The notes under the pieces: model-generated
Seen by the model: the letters and a program-made list of their open reading frames with translations, nothing else
Told to the model about the DNA's origin: nothing
The model's database searches: none
Shown: positions 10,631 to 21,600 of the stretch, piece after piece
How the letters are laid out: every line of letters starts with the position of its first letter
Numbering within the stretch: the first letter of the stretch is position 1
Translations under genes and position numbers: made by a program
Source of the DNA: Tetragonia tetragonoides
Lineage: Eukaryota; Streptophyta; Magnoliopsida; Caryophyllales; Aizoaceae
Direction of reading: 5' to 3'
DNA: 64,000 nucleotides
Assembly: GCA_038025085.1 (NCBI GenBank)
Contig: CM076141.1
Coordinates: 19,594,001 to 19,658,000, forward strand

Positions 10631-10847
10631 GAGGGAAAGGGAGGCCGAAAATGGGTCATCTTCCCCATTTTTCCTTCTTCTCTCTCTCTCCTCCATTTTT
10701 ACTCAAGTTTTCAACCTTCATCAAAGCCCCTAGTTCCAAATCTTGAGGTTTTCTTGCTCAAATTCTTAGTATAACTTTATTTTGCTAGTTGTTCTTGTGT
10801 TTTTGAGCGTCAAAACTCAAAATTGTGCGAATTTGTGAGTTTTGTGA

Positions 10848-13818
10848 GTTTCACTCAAATTTCCAAAAACTCATGAGGGCCCGAATGTTTTCACTCAGGT
10901 TTTTGTTCCCGGTATACCCCATCACCGAGTGGGTGAGAGCCGGTTAGTCCAGGATGAGTTCACTCGTAGTGATTTTCATCCCACCGATCGTTGGGAGCCC
11001 AGCGATCTCGTTTTCAAGAAGAAGGAGCATTTGATTACCGTTGGTACCAAATGTCGGGTATGTCGTCGTTTCTTTTTCTTTGCACTTTTACACTTAGAAA
11101 ATCATGTGTATGCAAACATAGAATTTTAGGTTGAGAACTGTAGTGTAGCTAAATGTGGAAAAACCAATTTGCGTGAAATTGATTTTCTTGTTAATTTGTG
11201 AATTCCCGTAGGTTTCTCGTATTATGCATGTGAAGAACGAATTTGCGTGAAGTTCATCTTTAATGGTGGCAAAATAAATTTGTATGAAATTTTTTCCTGT
11301 TGCATTTATCATATATATTTTTTGTGAAAATAAACTTGAGTGAAGTTTATTTTTGTTGTGGTGGTTTAGAGTATATTTGCGGAGAATGAACTTGTGTGAA
11401 ATTCGTTCTCTTTAAAATTCACTCTTGTCATATTGGTTTAGCTAAAATGTTGAATTTTACGAGTTGTAAAAATTTAGGACTAAACCGGAGACTGGTAGTT
11501 GTTACTACGATTACCTAGCTAATTGTCTTGCAATTATTGTGTTGTATAGGATGTCGACACTACCATACGGGGTTATGGTAGCCTATCGAGTATCGAGAGA
11601 GCCCGTAGGTACGTGAGTCCTTCGGTCTACGCTAATGTGGAGCGTTGTTGCTTCGGTCATTTTTTAGCGTCCATCGCTTCTGCGGGGCGCTTCGACCGCT
11701 TGCTCGTTAGAGGTCTTGCGGAGCGGTACTGGGATACTACCAGTACTTTTCATTTTCCTATGGGTAAAATCATGATCACCCCTTTCGAGTTTGGTCTCAT
11801 TTCCGGGCTCCCTTGCACAGGTACTCCTATCACTTATGGAGACGTGAGTAGGGAGGTTATGGTGGAGATGTTTGGCCTTTTTGGGGCCAACTGGGATGGT
11901 AGGGAGTATGGCCGGACTGACGTTATGGCCCAGTTCTTGACCAACCCGAGGAAGTTGAAGAAGGTCACGGTGGAGCAGCACGCTCGCCTTTTCTTGGCCT
12001 ATGTCCTAGCTTGTTCCGTCTTTTTGGATAAAGCTAGTAGGTACCATGTTCGCTATCTCCCGTGCTTGCGGGATTTGCACAGAGTTGCGGAGTACAATTG
12101 GGGTCTTCCCGCATACTCTTGTCTTCTTCGGTGCTTGAGGCGGTCCAGCCCCCTCAGTGGAGAGGAGGGCGCATCTCGTGTCTCCTTAGTCGGTTATTGG
12201 AAGGTTCTGGAGGTAATTGCCTTCTACCCTACTTATACTTTATGTTTTTTGGCTCTTTATTAATAACTTATGCCTAATCCATGTACTTTGCATGTCGGAG
12301 ATTTGGTTTTATGAGCATTTCTCCGACCATGCCCCTGTTCTCGAGACAGGTGATATGTTCTTTCCAGCGATGCAGTCCTGGAAGGGACGGGCATCTTTCC
12401 CATTCACTACGCTGCACACCCTTAGGGAGGCGATATATCCCTTGACCGCTCAGGATGTAAGCAACTTTCCTTTGTGCTTCTTTTGTCCTTTCATTCTTTT
12501 GTGTGCTCATTCTTGCTTTTGCAGGTCGGCTGGTTCCCCTGGACGGATTACCTCCCGGGTCTCTTAGATAGATTTCTGGGTGCTCGGGAGTATGACCAGA
12601 GGAGGATCCTTATTGAGGGTCCTTTCGGCTTTGAGTGGCTCTTGGGAGAGAGACTGATTAGGCAGAATTTCTCCGACCTTCCGGCTCGGAGGATTCCTTT
12701 GGATCCTTCGGATTCTATGCTTTGTGTTCGTCACCTTACCGTGGAACAGGTAAGGACGGCTACTGTTGGGGCGAATGCCCTTGGGTATTTTCTTCCGGCT
12801 GATCCTGAGGTGGATCTCATGGTGGCATATACTGACTTTGTTGAGGCTCGACCCGGTAAGTAATGTACTTTGTTTCCTAATTTCATTTTGAAATTTAGAA
12901 ATATGTCTAATATTTTTGGTCTTTGCAGAGTGCTGCGAGTTCCTCGTCGTCTCATGCGACCGCTTCTTCTCCATTCCTACTCTCCCTTCCATGTCGGTGC
13001 GTTACACAGAAGCGGACGGGTTTCCTCAGGTTATACAGATTCCTGAGTTTTGTGGCCCTGATGAGGAGGTTGAGGGATTGCCTCTACCAGCTGGTTGTAG
13101 GGGGGTAAGTGAGAATTCATTGTAATTTGCAATGCTTCCTTTGTATTTATACTGACTCTTTTCTTTATGTGCACAGTTGGATGCAGCGGAGACACGGAAG
13201 ATCTATAGAGGCATGCATGCCTTTAAAAATTTGATTTTTAGATTCATGTCTCGGAGTGTATGCACGAGTCGTCGGTCCGACGTTCGAGAGGTATGTTCAT
13301 TTAAAGTATAGTGCTCGATTTGAATTTTTTTTATTTTCTGACTTTGGGTTTGTTTCGCAGCCTATTCGTGTGGTGAGGCCTCCCAGGCCTCCAGTTGTTC
13401 GTACTCCGGAGTCGGTGTCTGCACCACAGTGTCCTTCTCCTAGGCTGGAAAGTACGGAGGTGCGTCAGGGGACGTCTCAAGCTAGAGTGGATAAGGGGAA
13501 CCCGCCCCAAGTGCCTTATCTTTCGCAGTAGCCTGCACCGCCTCCCTATATGGGGTATCCGGGCTATCATATGCCCATGTATCCTCCAGTCCTTCCAAGG
13601 GTTTTTGGAGTCAGGAGAGTACGGGGTATGTTGGCTATCCGGGCATGTCGGAGCCACCGCGTCATTCACTGGATCCCGCTTACTTGGAGGGTTCATTGTT
13701 TGCTTTCGACCCTAGAGCTTGGGTGATGTCTCAGCCTGGTCCTTCAGGTGCTTCTTCATCGAGTGTACCCGGAGAGTCGCCTCAGGCGGGTTCGAGCACT
13801 GGCGAAGATGGCCAGTGA
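10848..13818 (+). pseudogene. Plant mobile domain (PMD) accessory gene, antisense in B1, seven exons
   Basis: Exons by splice consensus: 10848?-11057, 11550-12212, 12301-12456, 12525-12855, 12929-13104, 13177-13290, 13361-13818. Exon 1 and exon 2 join in phase 0. Exon 2 holds the PMD core (MITPFEFGLISGLPC, then ACSVFLDKASRYHVRYLP, YNWGLPAYSCLLRC, GYWKVLE). Exon 3 starts IWFYEHF, where family members have LWAYEHFP. Exon 7 is Pro/Tyr/Gly-rich with an acidic end (GEDGQ). Damage: no in-frame ATG in exon 1 (nearest ATG 10873 is in another frame), a short deletion at the end of exon 4, TAG at 13529-13531 and a frameshift near 13600. PMD proteins MAIN and MAIL1 act with PP7L in the nucleus in silencing control; what a retrotransposon-borne PMD does is unknown. 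Confidence 0.8.
11155..11405 (+). repeat. Five imperfect dyads in intron 1 of PMD
   Basis: Five units of the form GAAYRAA-CTTGNGTGAAA-TTYRTTC lie near 11160, 11235, 11271, 11330 and 11385. All five are preserved in B2 (32150-32400) with changes in both arms. Confidence 0.5.
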
Positions 13819-14339
13819 TATTTGTTGTAGTGCATTTGAACTTTCGAGCTTGTATTAAACCTGCAATAAATTATTGCATTTTATTGACGCACAAAAATAT
13901 ATTATGCAAATGCCCATATGTGAACTTAATCAACTAATTTCCAAATGGAAAATCACAGATCACGACATTCGAGAATTTATGATTCCCGAGAATCTAGCAC
14001 ATTTGGGGTACCCCTTCCCCTAATATAAAAAAATAAAGTAAAGAAAAGAAAAATAGAAAAAGATAATTAAAAGGGGAAAATATTAATAAAGGAAATAGAG
14101 AATCAGAAAATAAAAGGAATAAAAGTGGAACTTAATAATCAAAATAAAAAGAAGGAAGGAAAATAAAAGATAATAAATAGAAAAGTGGCAAGAGCCAAGA
14201 TTTAAGGTAAAAAAAATATAAGGGAAGACTTCCAGAATCTGTCCAAGTGGGAATTAGGAAGGTATAGCTCGGTCAAGCGTGGGGTCGGGTGGACCGAGGT
14301 CTCTTGCGAAATAGCACACCAGGCTCCTATACAGGGTGA
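13819..14339. other. Spacer between PMD and DUF7745 in B1
   Basis: A-rich, purine-rich stretch (14025-14215) after a GGGGTACCCC palindrome at about 14006. It matches 34830-35255 in B2. No gene seen. Confidence 0.5.
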
Positions 14340-14520
14340 CCGCTAGAGCTCTTAGCGGTTGCCTCTTGGGCTTGCGGTTTGGCCGCTTGCTGGAGCGGCT
14401 ATGCCGCTCGTCCTCGCTGCTAAGCCGCCTGGACTAGCTTCAAGGCAGCCTGGCCCTTTTTCGTCGGTTGTCTGAATTTCCATAATTTTTCGACGAGAAT
14501 CCAACCATAGCCTCTATATA
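14340..14520 (+). promoter_or_regulatory. Promoter of antisense DUF7745: dyad array plus TATA
   Basis: Half-sites such as AGCGGCTATGCCGCT lie at 14340-14430, then TATATA at 14515-14520, 85 bp further on. The DUF7745 start codon lies 90 bp after the TATA box. Confidence 0.7.
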
Positions 14521-14609
14521 GTTGGGTTTCTTTCTTTTCTCTTCTCACCACTTGCTTTGAGCCCTTAGAGAGAGAAAATTCCTTGAGAGAAAATCCTTTA
14601 ATCTTAACA

Positions 14610-16165
14610 ATGGTGAACTTTGATGATGTCTTTGATGCCTGGTTGGCTTCCATGACTGTAGAGGAGAGGTTAGAGCTTACTCCCTTCCACTTCAATGCCT
14701 TCTTTAACCTCTAGCAAATCAAGATTTTGTGGGATTTTCTTCATGCTTCTATTGAGTTTTGGAACCCAAAATTCCATGTCTTTCGTTTTGGTGCTCATGA
14801 GATGTGCCCTTTGGTGGAGGAGTTCTCTGATATAATTGGCTTTCCAACCGAAAGCCCTCCCGCTGTTCCTTACTTGGGGAATGCTTTTGTGGGTGATTTT
14901 CAAAGGTACCTTGGGTTGTCTCCCCATCAAGCGGGTCAAGTGCTTCATGGTGAGGATGTTGATCTTGCCAAGCTTGCGACTTTCTTTACCTCCAAGACCC
15001 GGGATGCGATGGATATGAGGTACAAGAAGCGTGCCTTTATATTTTGCCTCCTCCATCGTTATTTGTTCGTTGGTGGTAATGAAGATGCTCTTATTCCTTC
15101 CGAGAAGAAGATGACCATCAATAGGGGCAAAGCTTGCCTTCTTAGGGTGACCGAGCAAATTCAGTGGGATAGCTCTCCTATGCACTTGGTCGTGGGAGAG
15201 ACAATCCTTGCTTTAGATAGGCTCAATAGCAACCCTCAAGAGTCCTTCACCGGGAGCCCTTTACTCCTTCAAGTAAGTTTTGTGACAAAGCCTTAATCTT
15301 TGTGGATTTAACTTTATTTGGTGAAATTCTCATCTTGTATTGACCTGAATTTTTCTTTTGTTGTTTTTGTGTAGATATGGCTTCAAAAGAGACTCAATAT
15401 CCTTGAAATGCCTTCAATAGATACCAAAAAGTATCTACCCAAGCAATTCCCGGCGAGACGTCAGCACTTTTTTCTATCCTCCCGTGAGGAATGGTTGGAG
15501 TTTTTTATGCCAAAAACCCAAATGGCTTGGTTCATCCCGTGGTGGCATACCACTAAACTCGTAGGGTATAGTGAGGATATGCCTTTCACTCGGATTATAG
15601 GCTTACGTACCTTGACTTCCTTTTTGCCAAACCGCCTTTTGCGATTGTATGGTTTCGGCAGAGAATTCCGAATGTAAGCTGTGTGTGCCCTCGTCAACGA
15701 CCATTGACTCCTTCCTTAGTGCTCCGTTGGGAACAATATGGGGGTCGTCATCAAATAATGGTTAAGCCAGTATTTCCCCAATCTCATGGGCTGACGATCT
15801 TTTACGAGCAATGGATTTGGAGCGGTGATTGCCGAGTCAACCCAAAGCTTCTAGAGGAGGAAAAAGAGTTGTTCAAGGCCCGCAAATATGATGAGCCAAG
15901 GGGTATAAGGGTAACTCCCATTGATAGGCCCACTAGACCTTCCAAGCCCCAAACAAAGGGTAAGGGAAAAGGTAAGGCTAAGGCCCAATCCAATAAAAGA
16001 AAGAATTCGGCCCACTCGGCCAAACAAGTAGCTCAAGTTAGGCCCAATGATCACGAGGCCTCTTCTAGCTATGGTAGGGAACGATGGGCTCCAAAAGAAC
16101 GAATGGAACTTGATGAGCCTAGGGAGCCCATCCAAAAGCCCGAAGTTAAAGATAAGGAGGAATAG
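14610..16165 (+). pseudogene. DUF7745-type accessory gene, antisense in B1
   Basis: Exon 1 is 14610-15272 and exon 2 is 15375-16165, with a GTAAGT...GTAG intron of 102 bp. The ATG at 14610 follows a C/T-rich leader and matches B2. The domain core reads FDAWLASMTVEERLELTPFH, VFRFGAHEMCPLVEEFSD and QWDSSPMHLVVGETIL. Exon 2 has MAWFIPWWHTTKLVGYSED. The end is very basic (KGKGKGKAKAQSNKRKN), which looks like a nuclear localisation or nucleic-acid-binding tail. Damage: TAG at 14713-14715 and a frameshift near 15665. It converges on integrase (16512) across a 346-bp spacer. Function unknown. Confidence 0.78.
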
Positions 16166-16511
16166 TCTAGCTCTGGTTGTCTCGCAAGTCTTATCCTTTT
16201 TGCTTAGTAGTATAATTCATAACAGGGTTTGCATGCCCAAGTAGATGTAGTTGAGAATTGCCCTCTTATTTATTTATTACTTTTCTCGCACTTTTTTTTT
16301 ATTCATTATTAGAGTTGGTAATGAACTTTAGCCATATTAATGAAAGACTTGCTTATTTTTGCATTAATAATGGATTAAAACTCCCATTTGAGATTTATTT
16401 TATTAAAGTGGTCGGGCCCAAGTTATATGGGTTACCTTTTTTTCGGTCGTGGGCCCTAGGTGGACGAGGTTGACCGATTTTGACTTGGATTCGGTGCCTT
16501 AGTGGGCTCTC
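16166..16511. other. Convergent spacer between DUF7745 and integrase in B1
   Basis: T-rich, no gene. The CTACG/CGTAG dyad found in D and B2 at this place is not recognisable; this part appears to have been deleted. Confidence 0.45.
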
Positions 16512-17630
16512 TCAACGATTTAACATTTCTGCATAGAATCGCTTATGTTGGTCCATATTTGTGAGTTGAGTGAACTTGTTGCCGTCTGAATCCATTAACT
16601 TTACCGCTCCACGGAATAATATCGTCTTGATAATGTATGGTCCGGCCCAATTAGGCTTGAACTTTCCCCGAGGATCGACTACAATTGGTCTTACCTCTTT
16701 TAGGACTAAGTCTCCTTTTAGTCCTCGAGCCATGAATCGTTGATCAAAATGCCTTGCCATCCTTGCTTGGTAGACATGACCATAATGTAGGGCATTTAGT
16801 CAACTTTCGTCTAGCAAGATCAATTGGTCATACCGGGCCTGGACCCAATCCACTTTGGGTAATTCACTTTCCAAAGCTATCCTTAAAGAGGGGATTTCTA
16901 CCTCGACTGGGAGTACCGCCTCTATTTCGCATACTAAAGAATAAGGTGTTGCTCCTGTTGAGGATCGAATTGTGGTTTTATATCCCCATAAGGTGAATTG
17001 TAGCTTATCGGGCCAATCTTCGTAGTTTTCTGTCATCTTAGCTTTCATTTGCTTCACGTTCTTGTTTGTGGATTCTACGGCTCCATTCGTTTGTGGCCTA
17101 TAGGGTGAAGACTGTCGATGTTGAATTTTAAACTTAGTGAAAAGTTCGGCAACATCCTTTTTGAATTGGGACCCGTGATCACTTATGATTTCGTGGGGTA
17201 CTCCATATCTGGTAAAGATGTTGTCATGTATGAACTTTGCCACGTGTTTCGACGCTATTCTTGCGTACGAGCGAGCTTCAACCCATTTGGTGAAATAATC
17301 TATTGCGACTAGTATGTATCCATGGCCTCCTTTTCCTGTAGGGGTAATTTTCCCAATGATGTAAATACCCCATGCACAGAACGGCCATGGTGAAGTGAAT
17401 GTATGTAGAGGAGTAGGAGGTCTATGTTGTAAATTAGCGTGGAATTGGCAGCGTGTGCACTTCCTCACGTATTCGATGCAGTCCTTTTCCATCATAGTCC
17501 AATAGTATCCTTGCCTTAGGATTTTCTTGACCAAGGTGAGGCCATTCATATGGGGACCACATATGCCATTATGTATATCACTCATGACTTTGATGACCTC
17601 ACGTTCCTTTAAGCATAGAAGACTTAGCCC
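16512..17630 (-). pseudogene. Integrase of B1
   Basis: Integrase inserts the element DNA into the genome. The zinc-binding HHCC module is visible (HNGICGPHMNG ... KCTRCQFH), then the catalytic core with SDHGSQF (second Asp) and NGAVESTNK (Glu). The first catalytic Asp is replaced: WGIYIIG here against WGIDIIG in B2 and D. A TAG at 17631-17633 separates it from the RNase H part. After 16800 the frame is broken before the C-terminal domain (RGKFKPNWAGPYII, end near 16512). The Asp to Tyr change alone would abolish strand transfer. Confidence 0.82.
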
Positions 17631-18960
17631 CTATGGTGTCTTTTTATAAAGTTTGCCTTGCACATGTATGTTTTGTGCGGCTAGTCTTCTTAAAGCTCTT
17701 TGTGCCCTAGGTGTTATTTGTGGAGGGTAATCACCTTTGGCGAGTAGATTGAGGATGTCGGTAAACCATTCCTCTTCTTCTTCTTCCTCATTGGCGCGTA
17801 CTTCAAGCGCATTACAAAAGGCGGGCTCAGTGCGCCTTTGAATGTGAATGGGCATGGAGATTACATCATTTGGAATATTTATCATGGAAGCCATTTTTGC
17901 TAAGGCGTCTGCGAACTGGTTGTCATCTCTAGGAAGGTATGTGAAACGGAAATAAGTGAAATATTTGGCTATCTTTTCAAGATATTCCTGGTAAGGTGCT
18001 AGGGATTCACTTTTCACTTTCCACTTTTTAGAGACTTGGTTTATGATGAGTGTTGAATCTCCATTTACCTTTAGATCCTTAATTTGTAGTTCTATTGCCG
18101 CTTCTAAACCAATGATGCATGCTTCATATTCAGCGCCGTTGTTGGTTGCCTCATGATCTAATTTGATGGTTATGGGAGTATGTGCGCCTTCTGGGCTGAC
18201 TAATAATACTCCTACGCCATAACCTTTTTGGTTTGATGCTCTGTCAAAGTATAACTGCCAAGTGGTTTCTTCGACACTCGATTATTCCTTCATCGGGAAA
18301 GTCATGTGTAGCATCTTCACTAATAACTGGGTTTTCAGCGAGATGTTCAGAAATGGCATGTCCTTTGATCGCCTTTTGGTGTTTAGATCGAATTCTGAAA
18401 GCATGACAGTCCATCTTGCTATTCTCCCACTAAGAATGGGCTTTTCGAACAAGTACTTTAGTGGATTCATCCTTGACTTTATAAGGATAGAATGCTGTAG
18501 CATGTAGTGTCAAAGTTTCTTTGTTGCAGTGACCAATGCGAGACACGTTTTCTCTAATGTGGAGTAGCGTGTTTCGTACTCTAAGAACTTCTTGCTAAGG
18601 TAGTATATTGCCTTTTCATCATTCTCCACCTTTTAGGCCAGCATAGCACCCATGGCGGTTTCTGTGACTGTTAGGTACAGCATAAGTGATTTTCCCGGAA
18701 TTGGCGGAACCAATACGGGTGGATTAGCTAAGTATTCCTTAATTTTATCGAAGGCTTGTTGGCATTGATCATCCCAGGTAGATTTAGTGTCCTTTTTGAG
18801 CTTTTTGAAGATGGGCTCGCATGTAATAGACAATTTGGATAAGAATTGACTTATATATTGGAGCCGTCCTAGGAATCCTCCTATCTCCTTTTCATTTTTG
18901 GGAGATGGCATATCTCTTATAGCTTTGATTTTGGTGGGATCAATTTCAATGCCTCTTGTG
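17631..18960 (-). pseudogene. RNase H and archaeal-type RNase H of B1
   Basis: On the minus strand, the connection (PSPKNEKEIGGFLGRLQYIS) leads into the first RNase H (PGKSLMLYLTVTETAMGAMLA). The second RNase H follows: QLYFDRASNQKGYGVGVLLV, then YLPRDDNQFADALAKMAS. A second RNase H between the usual one and integrase is a Tat/Ogre hallmark. Stops occur at about 18633 and 18515, and a short deletion with frameshift near 18380. Confidence 0.75.
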
Positions 18961-19830
18961 CTTATGACGAATCCTTAAAGCTTGCCAGAAGTTACTCCAA
19001 ATGCGCACTTTTGAGGATTTCATCTCATATTGTAGTTCCGAAGCCTGTCAAAGAATTTCTTTAGAGAGGGTATATGCCCTTCTCTCTCCTTGGATTTGAT
19101 GATCATATCGTCTACGTACACCTCGGCTTCCTTGTGCATCATGTCATGTAGAAGGGAATCGCCATCCAGAAGATGAGGAGCTCCACAATGTCAATACGGC
19201 AATTCAAGATGCGAACTTTGACCCAACTAAGTTGATCACTCCAAACGAGGGTCAACTCACAAGGCAGAAACGCACCATAAGCTGGACAGGGTCCAACGGA
19301 AAGAAGATCAAGATCACGATCTCCGAAGAATCCAAGCCTGACATCGACACTAATCTCCGAAGAATCCAACCCTTCATAGTTCTTTGGTATGTTGCTCCAG
19401 TATTCTTCAACCCGAAAGGCATGACGGTATAGCAATATGTCCCCCATTGGGTTATGGAGGTGGTTTTCTCCATATCTTCTTCGGCCATTTGTATCTGGTT
19501 ATACCCTGCATAGCCATCCATGAATGATAAGAGGGCATGTCCTGCGGTGTTGTCCACCAGTACGTCTATATGTGGCAAGGGAAAGTAGTCCTTTGGAGTT
19601 TCCTTGTTTAGATCTCTGAAATCGACGCACATCCTTATTTTTCCATCCTTTTTTGGAACGGGCACTATGTTAGCAACCCTAATAAAGCCTGCTGCGAGCT
19701 GTTTCTGCACCTCTTCTTTGATTTTCAATGTCCACTCAGGTTTCATTCTCCGAAGTTTTTGCTTTACCGGTTTTGAATCAGGATTGAGCGGTATTGTATG
19801 CTGTGCTATCTCACGACTTATTCCCGGCAT
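18961..19830 (-). pseudogene. Reverse transcriptase of B1, split by an inverted duplication
   Basis: Reverse transcriptase copies element RNA to DNA. The fingers and palm read VPVPKKDGKIRMCVDFRDLN, HALLSFMDGYAGYNQIQM and CYTVMPFGLKN. The catalytic YVDD motif lies on the far side of an inserted 213-bp segment (19158-19370), near 19115. Compared with B2, a few residues before VANIVPVPKK are missing. The insertion makes the gene non-functional. Confidence 0.8.
19158..19370 (+). repeat. Inverted duplicate of a pol linker segment inside reverse transcriptase
   Basis: The plus strand here encodes TPNEGQLTRQKRTISWTG. The minus strand at 20246-20450 encodes the same segment. At the right end a short string (ATCTCCGAAGAATCCAA) is repeated. 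This looks like filler DNA templated from about 1.1 kb away. Confidence 0.8.
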
Positions 19831-20936
19831 GTCTTTGTAGGACCAAGTGAAAACATCTATGTATTCTTTTAAGAGATTTATAAAGCTTTTTCACTCTTTG
19901 TGAGTTAACGATAAGCCAATGCACACTTGGCGCGGTTCTTGATCGTTTGCAAGATTGATTAATTCTGTTTCTTCCACAATTGAAGTCTTTTGTTCATGCT
20001 CTAATAGTGCTTTAGTTATTTCTTTGGGCAATTCTTGTTCATCTTTTCAATTATTAGCTACAAAGTAATCCAAGAAGTAAACAAAATCAGTAATCATTTC
20101 ATTGATAGAGGAAACTGGAACATCAACTGAGCCATTACTATTGGCTTTAACATCATTATACTTGCAAACAGAATTAAACATAGATTTGGGTGGACCGCCC
20201 GACTCTACTATATTAGACTGGTCTTCAGAATCAGACTCAGTCCGGTCGGAGTCAGTGTCGATGTCAGGCTTAGATTCTTCGGAGATCGTGATCTTGATCA
20301 TCTTTCCGTTGGACCCTGTCCAGCTTATGGTGCTTTTCTGCCTTGTGAGTTGACCCTCGTTTGGAGTGATCAACTTAGTTGGGTCAAAGTTCGCATCTTG
20401 AATTGCCGTATTGACATTGCGGTGCTCCTCATCTTCTGGATGGCGATGCTCTTACCCAAATAATAGACCGAATCAATGTTTAGCCTCCTTCTTACAGGCA
20501 AAGGAGTTTCTTCTAGCGCGTAGCAGTCTTGGAAGACTTTGAATCCGGGAACTTGGATTCCATAAACTGGGAGAACATAGGGCTCGGGAAAGCCATAATA
20601 AGGGAATGGATCTCCAGACTGGACGAACTGCCCGTTTAGTGTATGCGGGTAGGGTGCCATTGGGATGTCATAGACTTTATTTTCCTTAACGGCCCTTCTT
20701 TTCACCTTTTCTTTAGCGATGTATTCCCGTAATACCTGTTTGGTAGGGTTATAGCCCAACCCAAAAAGATTATTTTCGGCTTTGAATGACCAAACTGGAA
20801 GTTGTTTGGAGGCATCTTTGCCTGGAGATGTGTCGGGGAAGTGTCCTTGATTTCTTAGAATGGCATTAATTCCTAGGTGGGAATATGGTGCGAAAGGAGC
20901 TACATCTTGCTCAAGTACGGTGATATCTTCAGTCAT
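19831..20936 (-). pseudogene. Protease-to-RT linker of B1 pol
   Basis: A low-similarity linker with PLPVRRRLNIDS, an acidic Ser/Asp-rich stretch (SEESKPDIDTDSDRTESD) and, further up, ILRNQGHFPDTSPG. The last 1 kb before RT in Tat elements is generally poorly conserved. A deletion after DSVYYLGKS relative to B2 shifts the frame. Confidence 0.6.
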
Positions 20937-21600
20937 AAAGCCCCAGAATTTTTCGCCCTACGCAGTGTGATCGACTTTGAGAACCGACGTGTCTTCAATA
21001 TTAGCGATCATAGAATCAGCCTTAACCTCTAGAACTACCCCTCCGACCATCATTTTGAGCTTTTGATGCAATGTTGAAGCTATTGCATTTAATCCATGGA
21101 GCCATGGGCGTCCTAGGAGTAAATTGAATGAAGCTGGGATGTCGATGACATGGAGTTGTACCATTTTCTTAATTGGTCCAGTGTTAAGGTTAACCGAAAA
21201 TATGCCTAAGACGTTTCGTTTGGAATTGTCGTAGGCCCTCAACCCTTGTGCGGCATGCGCGAGGTTGTTGACGTTTATGCCCAAGCATTGGGCGGTCCTT
21301 AGAGGACAAACGTTGACAGCGGACCCATTGTCTATTAAAGTCATTGGAATCTGTTTCTTCTCACATATGGAAGTTAGGTAGAGTGCCTTGTTGTGATGAG
21401 TTCCTTCGGGTGGAAGGTCTTCATTAGTGAATGCAATTGCTTGCAGAGAATTTCCTTTTGTGAGGAGATTGATTAAGTCATTCGGAGTAGTTTCGGGGGA
21501 GACCATAGTTTGATTAAGTGCTTTTAGTAAAGCATTCCTATGTACTTGGGATGTAGTCAAAAGTTGTCATATAGAGATATCGGCCTTAGTTTTTTGAAGC
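20937..21600 (-). pseudogene. Aspartic protease region of B1
   Basis: The protease cleaves the polyprotein. The active-site string is PMTLIDNGSAVNVCP (about 21330), followed by AQGLRAYDNSKRNVLG and the flap/hydrophobic part FNLLLGRPWLHGLNAIAST. In most families this motif is DTG or DSG; the DNG form is shared with element A. One frameshift lies upstream at about 21560. The region is missing from B2. Confidence 0.78.
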
